Source: Eupeodes corollae (taxonomy: Eukaryota; Arthropoda; Insecta; Diptera; Syrphidae). Taken from it: a stretch of DNA of 64,000 nucleotides. Every line of letters begins with the position of its first letter. Position 1 is the stretch's first letter. The DNA lies in NCBI RefSeq assembly GCF_945859685.1, contig NC_079148.1, positions 34,917,946 to 34,981,945 on the forward strand. Direction: 5' to 3'. A program made the translations under genes and the position numbers. This document shows positions 1 to 11,404 of the stretch, in pieces. Under the pieces are notes generated by a model. The model made no database searches, was not told the origin of the DNA, and worked only from the letters and a program-made list of their open reading frames with translations.

Positions 1-512
1 TTTTACATTTATGGAGATACCTAAATGGTCGGATGGAGTTGCAAACGTTGTGCAGTATTTTGGTGTTTCATTACTGTTAAGGTTTGAAGAAAGAAAAAAG
101 AAGTCAATGTAGGACGAAGACCGTGGAAAAGTCGGTCCATCCGAAGGAATAAGGTCAAGGTTTAAGTAAGCACCATTGAAAAACCAGTCATAAACTAAAC
201 TTCCGTTTCGGTTAATAATACTATCTCCCCAGTGAGGGTGGCGAGCATTCAAGTCTCCAGCAATGATAACCGCATCAAAAGTATTTGCTAAGGAAAGAAG
301 TCTATCAAGTTCTCTCTGTAGACTTTGGCCAGCATTACTAGGTATGTATATGCTCCCCATCAATATTTTTTAGTTTGTGTTCTCCAAATTATTTAATTTA
401 ACCGATGCCAAACACACCGACAAAGTTTCACAGCGAAAAGGAACTGCGCTAAATGAAAGACTTTCTTTTAAAAGAATTGCAGTCCCTCTACCTGAGTCGT
501 TTCTTAGAATAT
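1..512 (-). pseudogene. Jockey-type LINE endonuclease fragment
   Basis: Reading the minus strand gives an apurinic-type (APE) endonuclease domain of a non-LTR retrotransposon. Visible landmarks are RNDSGRGTAILLK near 500, AGDLNARHPHWGD near 250 (the conserved Asn/His block of these nucleases) and PSDHLGI near 20-35 (the C-terminal S-D-H catalytic block). This domain nicks the target DNA that primes reverse transcription. An in-frame stop near 370 (ENTN*KILMGS) breaks it. The reverse transcriptase would lie to the left, outside the window. The adjacent gag-like fragment is on the other strand, so the two are not one element in its original order. Jockey/I-group membership is inferred from the GDLNARHPHWG motif. 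Confidence 0.8.
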
Positions 513-599
513 TATAACCGTGGGTGAATCAATCAAGGACCTGACTGGTGTTCGAAGTTTATTAGGCAAAAGAGTGTACTGGGAAAAAAAATAGTAGAC

Positions 600-1141
600 T
601 TGTAGTAAGGTTGCCAAGGATTTGGTCACACAGGTGAATGTTGCTCCTATAATACTCGCTGTGTTGTATGTCGAGAAGATCATGCTTCCAAACCACCTAT
701 TGATTCATATAAAACAAAAAAAGAAAAAACCTTGAATTGCCAACTCTAAGATGCGTAAATTGCAACGGAATAGGCTATGCGGCAAGTTCTCAGAGCTGCC
801 CATCTTTTATAAGGTATAGAGAAAGAAAACAAGCTTCAAACCTAAACTCGGCTTTTATATCACAAACAAACAAAAAGGTTGTGTCCCAGTTGGCTACGCC
901 TAAACATTCTTTTGCTGATGTAGCCAAAAAATCAGCAACAAAACCTTCAACTCTTGCTTATTATGCACCCCAAACAGGAAATCTTAGTGATTTTCTGAAT
1001 GAATCCAAAAATCTTTTTAATATTCAGTTTAATGAACTTTTGGTTAAAATTAGACAATTTCGGCCATTATACCAAAAGCTTCAATCAAAGGAGGAAAAAA
1101 TGTTTGCGTACCTAGAGTTCGTCTCTACTATAGTTTTATAA
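600..1141 (+). pseudogene. LINE ORF1 (gag) zinc-knuckle fragment
   Basis: The plus strand encodes the C-terminal part of a Jockey-type ORF1 nucleic-acid-binding protein. Cys/His knuckles are visible as GFGHTGECC...RCVVCREDH (615-690) and RCVNCNGIGYAASSQSCP (about 749-803), the usual tandem CCHC arrangement of this family. A frameshift lies between about 690 and 737, because the first knuckle is in a different frame and stops at 747-749. After the knuckles comes a Lys/Ser-rich stretch with FADVAKKS and then an acidic/hydrophobic tail that stops at 1141. That C-terminal pattern is also typical of Jockey gag. No start codon or N-terminus is present, and no polymerase ORF follows. Confidence 0.72.
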
Positions 1142-1149
1142 TGGCCAAC

Positions 1150-3857
1150 TTTTCTTCCATCAAGCTCTATTGTTAAAAGAATGATTCAACTAAATATGAT
1201 CCTAAACATATTTCGTGAATTCCCCTCGTGAACAGAATACGGCAATTATCCCGATAATTTCCAGTAATTCTGTGAATAGTTCCGAATTGCTATGAATATC
1301 AGACTTATAATCAATTAATTTAAGATTCATGAACAAAAAGTTAAACAAAAAAAGAATTAATATCCTTGGGTTATTTCCTTTGATAGTTTCACAAAAATTA
1401 AAAGTTTTTCTCACACCCCCTCGTAGACGATTCAATGAAAATGTATATAACCAGGGGGAATGATTTTGCAAAAGCCAAAGCCAGAACCAAAGCAAAGACA
1501 GAGACAAGTCAAATCAATTTCTATATAAATTTAGCCATAGCCAAGTCACACCACCTTCATCCTTCACTTCACTTCACAATTCACACCCATATAACTTTGT
1601 AGTATAGAGTATTATATAGTATGGAACCAATTCGTAATGAATTCATTTGACCTCCTTTCAGATTTAATCGAGTCCTGGGAGTTTCAGTTAGTCTTCTCTT
1701 CTCGCCATTAAAGACAAACTCACTCTGGAGGATCGACTCGAGATTCGACACTGACTGTGACTTGCTTGCTTATATACACAGGAATATACCTTAATACTTC
1801 GACTTACAAACACAAAGGTACATACCTGATGCGAGAGGTGGAGCTCATTTATTAGCTTTTCGCTTTATTATTTTCCTATCGCCTTCCTTATTATCTGATT
1901 CGAATACCAATTTGACCTCTCTAATTAATGTGCAGGAAAAGTTTTGCCATTTTAACTTGTATTATAAAGGTCCTTAAGGAAATGCTATAGATTCTTAAAA
2001 AATATTGCAGGATATTTAAAAACAAAAAGTCACCTTGTTTGTGAAGAAATTTAGTTTGGAAAGAAAACTTTAATTTTCGATATCGTTTTTTGTTATTAGT
2101 TCACAATGGTGTCATTACAAAAAAAAAAGGGTGTTTCTAAATTTGAGAATCATTTCGCTGCAGAAATTGACAGATGACAGCTAAGGGTATTAAAAATGAT
2201 GCAACATATTTCTATGAGACTTGTTTTAATCCCAAGAGGCCGGTTAAGGGTGTCCCAAAATTAACGCGAGTTAAAGGCTTATAAAAATGAAAGAATTGAC
2301 AACTTCTAGAGTAAGTCAAAGTGGATCCTTAAATTTTGATCCTATTTGTTTCCAATTATGTCCCAAATTGACACTAGATTTATAGCTATTGCCATTTCTG
2401 CAAAACAGGGACAACGTATCCATTTAAACAATTGACAGATGACAGGTTTGTCACCATTTTGACAGACCTGACAAATTTAAATCATGCTGAAATTTGAAGC
2501 TGTGTATAGGCTACTTGGATTGCAAGGACATTTCTGCAATAATGTGGGTGCAACTGTTTCAAAATGACAGATGGGATTTATTTGAAATTTATTATCAGAT
2601 TTAAAAATTGTATCGAAATTAGTTAACGACTTGAATCCGCAGCCATTTTTTAAGACATGAAATACAAATTTAAATCTTGACATCATTTTGTTACACTCTT
2701 TGTTAGGAAATGTAAGTTGTACTGATATTTTGAATAAAACACTTGAAGCATCCACAAACGACGCATTACTGAAGCCTTATTTGTGTTGCCTGTGACTCTG
2801 TTGATACTTTCTGATGTTTTATTTTTATTAGGTAAAATGGGCATCTTGTCTTGATTACAGGTTATTGATAAATAAAAATAAAAAAATAAAAAACAAGACA
2901 AGAGAAGAAACAAACAAAATGATCTAAATCTGAGGACTATGTCATGTCTGTAAGAAGGAAATATCAAACTTTTTTGGGGGGGAAATTAAGTCTTACATAG
3001 ACAGAGGAGAAAAAAAGGACAAGAAAGTAGCAGTTAAGGAGCCAACAAAATAAAACTAATAACATAGGTCTTATTGCCAAATCAAAATAAGGCGCACGAC
3101 AACTATAGACCAAAGACCCAATAACAAAGGACTATGTAAAGACGCAAGCAAGACGTTCATAGTAAATATTATTTGCATGCTTATTATCTTGAGTAAATGT
3201 CTTAAAACAATTCCATAGTCAGCTTAAATATTTAGACTCATGGAAATGGAAATTTATTTGTTCTAATTAAATATCCTTATAAATATCATCGTAACCTAAA
3301 TAATTTCTTGAAATGTGAGTAGAATGGAATATTAATTATTTTTCGGACCAAAGCAATGAAAGTTTATTTTAATGAAGACTATGCTACGTACACATTATAA
3401 ATTGATTAAATTCAATGATAAATTCCATCGCTTAATAATAATGTAGGTATATTTGTGTGTTGCATGCATATCTTGTCTTCCAAAATTTCAATAAAGATTT
3501 ATATGTGAGAATTTCATAGAGATACCTTTGTAATGTTGTTGTTTAAAGGTTGAATAACTACAATGAAAATGGAGATGTTAAAACACAAGTTTTCTTGTGA
3601 TTAACCTGTACTCATGAATATAATCCATTGTAAGGTTGTATACTAATGTTAAGAAACAGGTACTATTTATACTTGTAGCATAAATTAATATTTAATTTAT
3701 TGATATTCAAAGTTATATTGACATGTATACAATACAAATATGTTAAATAAATAACATGATTGGTTTGGCATTCAAACTTATACGGCATATTCGTATGTAA
3801 CTGAATTACATGGCCTTTTCATGAAGGTTAAAATATGGTTTGGTAAATTATTTTAAT
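1150..3857. other. non-coding AT-rich stretch, no gene seen
   Basis: No convincing gene. Open frames here (for example on the minus strand at 1202-1507, 2477-2755 and 2683-2967) are short and low-complexity and match nothing I know. Positions 2100-2600 hold a degenerate internal duplication: the 16-mer AATTGACAGATGACAG occurs at about 2165 and again at about 2431, with related GTGTCCCAAA/ATGTCCCAAA phrases near 2250 and 2360. This may be a worn MITE, but I cannot define its ends. Confidence 0.5.
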
Positions 3858-3859
3858 TA

Positions 3860-5042
3860 AACGGTGATTTTTTAAGAGCTTGAGAACTTTTTTAAAAAAA
3901 AATTGGAAAGTCCAATTTTGGGTAACTTTTTCGAGCATTTCGGCCGGAATAGCCCGAATTTCTTCGGAAATGTTGTCTTCCAAAGCTGGAATAGTTGCTG
4001 GCTTATTTGTGTAGACTTTAGACTTGACGTAGCCCCACAAAAAATAGTCTAAAGGCGTCAATTCGCATGATCTTGGTGGCCAACTTACCGGTCCATTCCT
4101 TGAGATGAATTGTTCTCCGAAGTTTTCCCTCAAAAAGGCCATAGAATCGCGAGCTGTGTGCCATGTAGCGCCATGTTGTTGAAACCAAATGTCAACCAAA
4201 TTCAGTTCTTCCATTTTTGGCAACAAAAAGTTTGTTAGCATTGAACGATAGCGATCGCCATTCACCGTAATGTTGCGTCCAACAGCATCTTTAAATAAAA
4301 TACGGTCGAATGATTCCACCAGCGTACAAACCACACCAAACAGTGCATTTTTCGGGATACATGGGCAGTTCTTGAACGGCTTCTGGTTGCTCTTCACTCC
4401 AAATGCGGCAATTTTGCTTATTTACGTAGCCATTCAACCAGAAATGAGCCTCATCGCTGAACAAAATTTGTCGATAAAAAAGCGGATTTTCTGCCAACTT
4501 TTCTAGGGCCCATTCACTGAAAATTCGACGTTGTGGCAGATCGTTCGGCTTCAGTTCTTGCACAAGATGTATTTTATACGGTTTTACACCAAGATCTTTG
4601 CGTAAAATTTTCCATGTGGTCGAATAACCCAAACCCAATTGCTGCGAACGGCGACGAATCGACATTTCACGGTCTTCAGCAACACTCTCAGAAACAGACG
4701 CAATATTCTCTTCTGTACGCACTGTACGCATTCGTGTGGTTGGTTTAATGTCCAATAAAGTAAACTGAGTGCGAAACTTGGTCACAATCGCATTAATTGT
4801 TTGCTCACTTGGTCGATTATGTAGACCATAAATCGGACGTAAAGCGCGAAACACATTTCGAACCGAACACTGATTTTGGTAATAAAATTCAATGATTTGC
4901 AAGCATTGCTCGTTAGTAAGTCTATTCATGATGAAATGTCAAAGCATACTGAGCATCTTTCTCTTTGACACCATGTCTGAAACCCCGCGTGATCTGTCAA
5001 ATACTAATGCATGAAAATCCTAACCTCAAAAAAATCACCCTT
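3860..5042 (-). mobile_element. mariner-type (Tc1/mariner) DNA transposon, 1.18 kb
   Basis: Both ends are visible. The left end reads AACGGTGATTTTTTAAGAGC. The right end, read on the minus strand, reads AAGGGTGATTTTTTTGAGG. Each is flanked by TA (3858-3859 and 5043-5044), the target duplication of this superfamily. The length of about 1.18 kb is normal for mariner-like elements. The transposase runs on the minus strand and fills most of it. The terminal repeats match over roughly the first 20 bp and then diverge. Confidence 0.9.
3870..4929 (-). pseudogene. mariner-type transposase, inactivated
   Basis: The minus-strand start ATG is at 4929 (MNRLTNEQCLQII...). The N-terminal part has the paired helix-turn-helix DNA-binding region (about residues 5-110, with RPSEQTI and SIRRRSQQLGLGYSTTWKILR). 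The first catalytic Asp is in ILFSDEAHFWLNGYV, just over halfway along the N-terminal frame. A frameshift near 4295-4310 moves the reading frame, and the rest continues as FKDAVGRN...VNGDRYRSML. The second and third catalytic positions are both altered. FQQHGATWHTA carries His where Asp is normal, and SCELTPLDYFLWG carries Glu where Asp is normal, with 36 residues between them. The protein is therefore dead twice over. The exact DDxD subfamily is not assigned. Confidence 0.9.
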
Positions 5043-5044
5043 TA

Positions 5045-5589
5045 TTTCCTTACATTCAAGAACTAAACCTTTTTGGCTCTACAATTTTTAAGTTTTGTTG
5101 ACGCCTTTATAAGATCAAAATACGAGGAAGAAGATTGATAATATAATAGTAATAAGAGACTCCCGGAAATTGAGTTCGAAAATACTACGTCAAAAAAGCC
5201 CGACGTTTTCACATATCAGATCCTCTTTCATTTTCTAGATTTTAAAATTTTTTTAGCGTTCTTCGCATTAATAGAAATGAAACCAAGAAATGTGTGTTTT
5301 GTTTTTGGGAAAAAGCAACGTTTTAAAACAATTTCCTACATTTCTGCAGGAAATGCCCCAAAAACCCTCAAAGCTATTGTATTTTAGCTCTTAAATATGG
5401 CATATTTAGAAAATTGTTGGAATTTTGAAATGCTTTCATATGAGTCATCCAAATTAAATAGTTAGACCATACCTTGCTGGACAACAGTGTTCTAAATAAT
5501 TTGATAACTAAATTTGTCATTTTAGCAATTATAAAATTTTGTTTTTTTCCTTTACAAAACATTAAAGAAAATTTTTAACCGGTCAGTAA
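5045..5589. other. non-coding stretch, no gene seen
   Basis: AT-rich sequence with no supported gene. A 12-mer at 5160-5171 equals part of the terminal repeat of the TIR element at 45703-46619, but nothing around it matches. Confidence 0.4.
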
Positions 5590-5644
5590 AAACTCAACAA
5601 GTGTGTGACACCCCCCCCTTATGAAAAGTCTGGATCCGCCCTTG
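5590..5644. mobile_element. possible hAT-type transposon terminus
   Basis: Read on the minus strand from 5644 the sequence begins CAAGGGCGGATCCAGAC and continues into a run of G at about 5611-5618. This resembles the CAGGGGCGGATCCAG terminal repeat that I recall from insect hAT elements. No partner terminus is seen to the left, so this is a solo end. It abuts the next repeat directly. Family assignment is inference. Confidence 0.35.
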
Positions 5645-6855
5645 TGAACATTTTGGCTAACCCTAAATATCTTACTAACCAAAAACGCTAGAGACTTGAA
5701 TTAAATTTTATATAATATATTGTAACATGATACCAAACAGGTATATTTTTTTAAAAAAATCAATATAACGGTTTTTTTTTTTAAATCAATAAAACTGAAA
5801 AAAAAAAATTGTCACCTCCAAATTTTACGACTGAAATATAATTTCATCTCTAAAAAAATTTTGTGCAACGAAAAATAATGTTTTTGACATCTGATAAAAT
5901 TTTGAGAAAAGTCTAATTACAGTTTTTTGTATAAAAAAAAACATTACTCAAAGTTCGTAAAAATTGTATATCGATGCAAATATCTTTTTTAAAACTTGAA
6001 ATTAAGGCTTTAAGCTTATTTTATCTTATAAAAAATATTGTTTTCAACGTTTTGAAAAATGTTGAGAAAAATCGAATTGACAGTTTTTTTACAAAAAATA
6101 AAAACCTAAAAAAAATTGATAAAAGTTGGTAAAAATTGATTTTCGACTCAAATATCTTTTCAAAACTTTGAGATATTGGCTTCAATTTACTTTTATCTTT
6201 CAAAAAATATTGTTGTCAACATTCAGTAAAATTTTGAAAAAAATCAAACTGACTGTTTTCATACAAAAATTAAAAACCTAAAAAGAATTTGACAAAAGTT
6301 GGTAAAAATTGTTTTTCGACTCAAATATCTTTTCAAAAATTTGAAATATTGGCTCCAAAATAATTTTATCTTATAAGAAATATTGTTTTCAACATTCGAT
6401 ACTATTTTTTAAAAAATCGAATTTACAGATTTCTACAAAAATAAAATTCTAAAAAAAAACAATACTTAAACTTGGTAAAAATTTACTTTCGACTCAAATG
6501 GCTTTTCAAAAATTAGAAATATTGGCTTCAAACTTATTTTATTTCACAGAAAATATTGTTTTTGATATTCAGTAATTTTTATATAAAAATCCAACAATAC
6601 CTTTTTTCATAAAAAATAAAATCTACAAAAAATAGTACGCAAATTTGGTAAAAATTAATACGAGTACATATAGACAAACTTTTAACTATTTCTTAATATT
6701 TAAAATATTGCTAATGGTTATTTTAAAATTTGTAAGAATAATTCAACTGACAACTTTTTTAACCTAAAACGAGAACCTTCAAACTTTTAAGCAAGACAAA
6801 TCTACAGACGGAATGGGAAGTTATCAGTGTGGTCGCATCCCAGCCTCTTTTTTAT
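5645..6855 (+). repeat. repeat A copy (5'-truncated, 3' end intact)
   Basis: This copy starts at the TTTGGCTAACCCTAAATATC block. It contains diverged internal units built from CGAATTGACAG...TTCGACTCAAATATCTTTTC phrases and finishes with GGGAAGTTATCAGTGTGG and GCATCCCAGCCTC at 6810-6850. The 5' palindrome and the ACGT-rich block seen in the full copy at 24112-26260 are missing. Confidence 0.85.
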
Positions 6856-8829
6856 TTTAAGAATGTCGTTAACCTAAAATGCGATACAGAAGTAAACACC
6901 AAATGCAATGACTTGCACAGAGTTATCTTTCATCATCTATCGGAAGTTAAAAATACTCATAGGTTTCAAAACAAAAATCTAGGAACTCAATAAACCGTTC
7001 ACACAAAGCATATTAAATATTTGTCGAAATACCTTCGTCATACAAATATGAACTGAACAACTTCTTCCTAAAATTTCTCTTCGAAATCCGATATCAAACA
7101 TAGAAAAGTATTTAACTCCATTCATAATTCCTGACAATTCCTCTTTATCAGAACTAAGCCAGTTCAAGAGAACTGTTTTTCAATTTAATGTTCAATTTCT
7201 TCCAATGAAAATGCAATATAAAGACTTTATGCAAATTCCCCAGAGTCAGAGCATCAAAGTATATATAATAGGAGTACGAATATGAATATATTAGAGAGGA
7301 TTTTCTGAATTCTTCTGAGTGATCTCTATTGTAATATTGTCTTCAAATTACACTTCAAATACATCATGTTCTCTATACCACTCGAACGCAACCCCAACTT
7401 ATTGTTCCTCCTACGGTCTTCCTACGATGCTAATATCATAATTCTCTTGACACTACTCCATTGGCAAACAATAAATTCAATGAGCTTATAGCTCCCCATA
7501 ATGCAGCAGGATACAGAAATCATTCTTCTATAATATGTTCCTTTATGTGTATAAAGTCTAAAATGTGCGGGAGGACAATGCACCAGCTAAATATAAAGCC
7601 TGTTGCATTAAGAGTACATACAATGGTATTATATACATTTACTATATACGTATCTACATATGTGTACGACGAGACTTTCTTAAGAGTCCCGAGGTACTTG
7701 ACCCATAACTTCTACCAATACTCGTCGTTTATAGAAGAAAGAAGAAAAGCTACAGAGGAAAAATTATGTATTTCATTTTGAGAATGAGGGATAACCAAAA
7801 GGACCATTTTTCTCTAAGGCAACAACAACAAAAAGGATTTTCATGCGGTGTAACTATATATAGTTGATAAAACGGAACCTTATACTTCAGAGTGTAATTA
7901 TATTAAGTGGTTTCGGTGTTAAACTAAAAGTTCGTTTCGTTTTTTATGCAAAACCCAAAAGCAAAAACAACAGGAAGTGAACACAAAGCTTCTACAAGGA
8001 AAAGGTGTATATAGCTATACTAACCAAAAGTCCAGTTCCAGTCTCTGGATTCTCTAGACTGGCAAAATACAAATTCTTTCTTTTTCCCATGAATTCTATT
8101 TGCGGCGAGTTAGTGTAACGTAAAACATTTTTGGTCAGGAGAAAATATTGTGGTTAAGTTTACAAACAACTTTATTACACTTTTAAATTTATGCGTTTCA
8201 GCAGAGTCCCATAGTTCTGGATTTAGACGAACAAACAAATAGACAGAAAAAAAGGATATTTTTGCAATATTTGTTTTAAGTTTTGTATAATGAATGGATA
8301 TGGCCTGGTTGCATGATGATGGAAGTTATAATGAGGATGTATTTGCAACTGAAATGATTAAGAAGAAGAAAAACATTGCAATCAACACTATAGTAGGTGT
8401 GTAGGTTGGTTCTATGTATTTGAATGCAACGCATTTTAGAAATCTAAAAATAATGACAAACTTTATAATATTGACTGAAAACGAGGGAAACTTGAGCGGA
8501 TTTGTGAAATAATTATGTTGTGTCATGTGAGTTCATCATCAGGGAAGGAACAATGGGAATCTTTTCAACTCGTACGAGGCACCCTTGAGAGTGGATGGAA
8601 GTGTGAGTCGTTATGTCTTTAAGAACTATAAGAGAAGATTTTGCAGATTTAATACTTACAGTAAAGTTGAAAAGTAGAAGAAACTTAAAGGAAGAATATC
8701 TTCGAATTTACTGGCAAAGAAACGAAGACTTAAAGTCATTAAGCCACTTGTCATATTGCAGATAGGGTACTACTGTTTTTATGTAAACTTTTATTACTTG
8801 TTATTGTAATTTAAATAAAGTTAGGTTCG
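6856..8829. other. non-coding stretch, no recognised gene
   Basis: Open frames of 62-106 codons occur at 6979-7167 (-), 7461-7781 (+) and 8326-8526 (-). None resembles a protein I know and none has clear splice context. The 106-codon frame at 7461 opens with TTG, and its first ATG lies well inside it. I treat all of them as chance frames. Confidence 0.5.
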
Positions 8830-8830
8830 T

Positions 8831-9482
8831 TAGCTGGGATGCGACCCACACTGATAACTCGTTATTCCATCCGTTGATTCATCTTCTTATCAGTTAAATT
8901 ACTCTTAAAAATTTAAAAGTTTTTACCAATTTTAGTATCATTTAAAAATACAAATATCTTTTATATAAACAAATACAAATTGGATGGATTAAATAATTTT
9001 AAGGCAATATCTTCTATTTTTAACGAGATATCGAGAATATAAATTTTTACCAAATTTGCGTACTATTTTTCGTAAATTTTAATTTTGTATAAAAAACTGA
9101 ACGTTGATAAAATAGCTTATAAGATAAAATAGCCATAATCGCAAATTTTTTAAAATATTTTTGAGCAGAAGTTCAATTTTTACCAACTTTGAGTAATGTT
9201 TTCATAGATTTTTATTTTTATAAAAAGCTGTCAATTCGATTTTTACCAGATGTTAAAAAAGTTATTCTTTTTTTCCACAAAAAAATTTCTAATTCGTTAA
9301 ATTTTCGAGGTGACAAATATTTCTTTTTCCAGTTATTTTGTTTAATAAAAAACCGTTTTGGATTTTTACAAAATATATTTGTTTGGTATCACGGTACCAT
9401 ACCTGTATAATATAAACTTTCAAGCCTCTAGCGTTATTGGTTCGTGAGATATTTAGTGTAAACCAAAGTGTTCACCTTTTTT
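8831..9482 (-). repeat. repeat A copy, minus orientation
   Basis: The 3' end comes first on the plus strand, as GCTGGGATGCGACCCACACT at 8833-8852. It is followed by worn internal units and then by the GGTATCAC...CGTTATTGGTTCGTGAGATATTTAG block near 9385-9460. The 5' third of the repeat is missing. Confidence 0.8.
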
Positions 9483-9514
9483 AAAACTAAATAAAATAAA
9501 TAAATAAATTAGGT

Positions 9515-9620
9515 GGCGCAACAGTCCATTAAAAACGAGGGCCTAGTGACTTACAACTCTCAACCATTCATGTGTGCGAGTAATGCTGTCAGAGATGGAA
9601 GTACCCGTAGCGTGACGGTT
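9515..9620 (+). repeat. SINE-like element, left part (split by a LINE)
   Basis: The segment begins TAGGTGGCGCAACAGTCC after an ATAA-rich run. It ends with an A-box-like TAGCGTGACGGTTAGTGCG (9608-9626). It is homologous, in inverted orientation, to 51834-51930 and continues after the inserted LINE at 11277. Read on the minus strand it ends GGACTGTTGCGCCACCTAA plus an ATTT-rich tail. Confidence 0.6.
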
Positions 9621-11276
9621 AGTGCGTTTGAATGCAGGTCATGACACAATTCATGCTGCGTCTAAACTCGTTTCTGTTATCCAATGGAATAAATCAAAAC
9701 AACAATGCACAGGTGCTGTTCTAGTTGATTTGGAAAAGGCCTTTGACACCGGATGGTTACCGTATGGGTCTTTACCTAAAACTGAGCAGGCAGAAAGCAG
9801 AACGTTTGTTGTCAAAAGTGGCAATGTAACTTCTACCACAACATTCTCAATTAAAAACGGTGTTTAACAGTGAGGGGTGAATTCGCCGATTCTCTTCAGC
9901 ATTTACACCAGCGATCTGATAGGTAGTCTTACAAAGGCAATTGCCTACGCCGACCATCTAATTGCGTACAGAACGGCCCGAAAGGTTGAGGTTATTGGAA
10001 TTCTCTTGCAGCGTGATTTCGACAAGATTGAGCGATATAGCGACGACTGGAAATTGAAAATAAATGTCCAGAAGTCGGAGACAATTCTGTTCCGGACTCC
10101 GTTGGCTAGGGCCACGAGGGATACGTGCAAGAATTGGCGCAAGATGGTAATCGTTGATCTTCACGGGCAGCCATTAGCAAGCAAAAGTGTAGTGACCCCA
10201 GAGTGAAGGTTATTTGTTACATGGCCCTCATACGGCCGATGATTGTTTGTGATTGTCCTGTGTGGTTTGATGTTGCCCCTTCCCAGATGGAGAAGTTTCG
10301 GGTTTTCGAGCGGCAGTGTTTAAGACACTGTACCGGCTTATATCGAACAGCCGAATCTTCTTACGTGCATTACTATTACAACGAGGTCCTATACAACGGG
10401 ACTCGAATCAACAGAATTGACAATTTCGTGATGAAACTCATTCGAGGTCACATTGCAACAATCTAATTTTTGGGGCGTTCTATCCGAACGACGAGTATTT
10501 TAAAAGTGGAGGCTTGAGCGGCTTCATTCCAACAGAGGCGTTCCTTTTTTTAGATAGATGCGGTCTGATACAGGATAGATTGACGTTATGGCACAAGGCG
10601 GAGCAGAGCTCCTTCGGTTCAATAGGGCTGTGTCCGAACGGGACCGAACTGATAGGGTGAAGCAGGAGAACCAATTTTGGGGGCTTCAATCGGCACTTGA
10701 TAGTGGGTAGTCGGGATGGGGTTTTAAGCCTTGGCCGACTTACATACTTGGTTAATAGTATAAGGATTTAGTTTAATTTAGAATAAGCATGGTGGCACGA
10801 AAACAAAAAAATTAACAAAACAAAAAAAAAAAAACAAAAAAATAAAAAAAAACATTAAAAAAAAATAAAAAAAAAAATAAAAAAAAACACAACAAAATAT
10901 GAAAAACAAAAATGTAAGATAGTTAGATTTGATGCTGTGGTTGTTCTAGTTTTAAGTAGTTTATAGGTAGAATAGGTAGTTTAAGTTAGTTTTAAGTTTT
11001 ATTTAACGACCTTATTTTAAGAAGTTTGTAAGTAAAAATAAAAAAGGATATTGATATTAGTTTTTTTTTTAATTTTCTAATAAATACAAAAATAAATAAA
11101 ATTTAATTGAAGTAAAATAGATTTTAGACCCGAAAGGCATTAGTATTAAGTGTTATAGTTTAACTTAGACCAGTAAATTAGTTGTAAGTTATGGTTAATT
11201 AGTCTAGTTTTATGAATTTTTGTCTAGCTTTAAGATAGGTTCAAGAATGAATTAATAAAAATGAATTTAAAAAAAA
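9621..11276 (+). mobile_element. 5'-truncated LINE (LOA/Jockey-like) inserted in SINE
   Basis: The insert begins inside the reverse transcriptase and ends in a long A-rich 3' region (10790-10905 and a final A run at 11265-11275). The flanks AGTGCGTTTGAATG (about 9616-9629) and AGTGTGTTGGACTG (about 11276-11289) look like a worn target-site duplication. The left flank ends in the A-box and the right flank resumes at the B-box of the same tRNA-like head. This shows that the LINE landed in the SINE. 5' truncation and an A-rich tail fit target-primed reverse transcription. Confidence 0.75.
9628..10740 (+). pseudogene. LINE reverse transcriptase and C-terminus, degenerate
   Basis: The frame opens at AGHDTIHAASKLVSV, then GAVLVDLEKAFDTGWL (RT motif A with its catalytic Asp; position 9708-9760). 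Two in-frame stops follow in GV*Q*GVNSPILFSIYTSDL (motif B region, 9861-9920). Motif C reads AYADHLIAY near 9945, where YADD is expected, so one catalytic Asp is lost. A deletion and frameshift follow near 10190. The C-terminal part resumes as MALIRPMIVCDCPVWF...FERQCLRHCTGLYRTAESSY (10220-10380) and continues with stops to about 10740. The C-terminal block resembles LOA-type elements, but that clade call is tentative. Confidence 0.8.
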
Positions 11277-11400
11277 AGTGTGTTGGACTGTCATGCAAGG
11301 GATCTTGGGTTCAATCCCTGCCTGTGCCACCTAACTTTTTTCACGAATACTGCCACTTGCGAGAAATTGACAAACCCTCCAATAGTAATTCTTGTCATGA
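11277..11400 (+). repeat. SINE-like element, right part with B-box
   Basis: This continues the SINE split by the LINE. It contains GATCTTGGGTTCAATCCCTG, which includes a good match to the RNA polymerase III B-box (GGTTCRANNCC). It is followed by a body homologous to 51680-51795 in the same orientation (shared landmarks TTCACGAATACTGCC/TTCACAGGTAGAGCC and AATTCTTGTCAT). It is a repeat head rather than a tRNA gene, since no cloverleaf is complete. Confidence 0.65.
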
Positions 11401-11404
11401 ATTC

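Noticed and set aside
5160..5171. 12-mer CTCCCGGAAATT as a relic of the TIR element at 45703
   Set aside because: The match stops after 12 bases on both sides; too short to support a copy.
11277..11340. tRNA gene
   Set aside because: The B-box is good but the sequence is a SINE head: no complete cloverleaf, and a second diverged copy exists at 51640.
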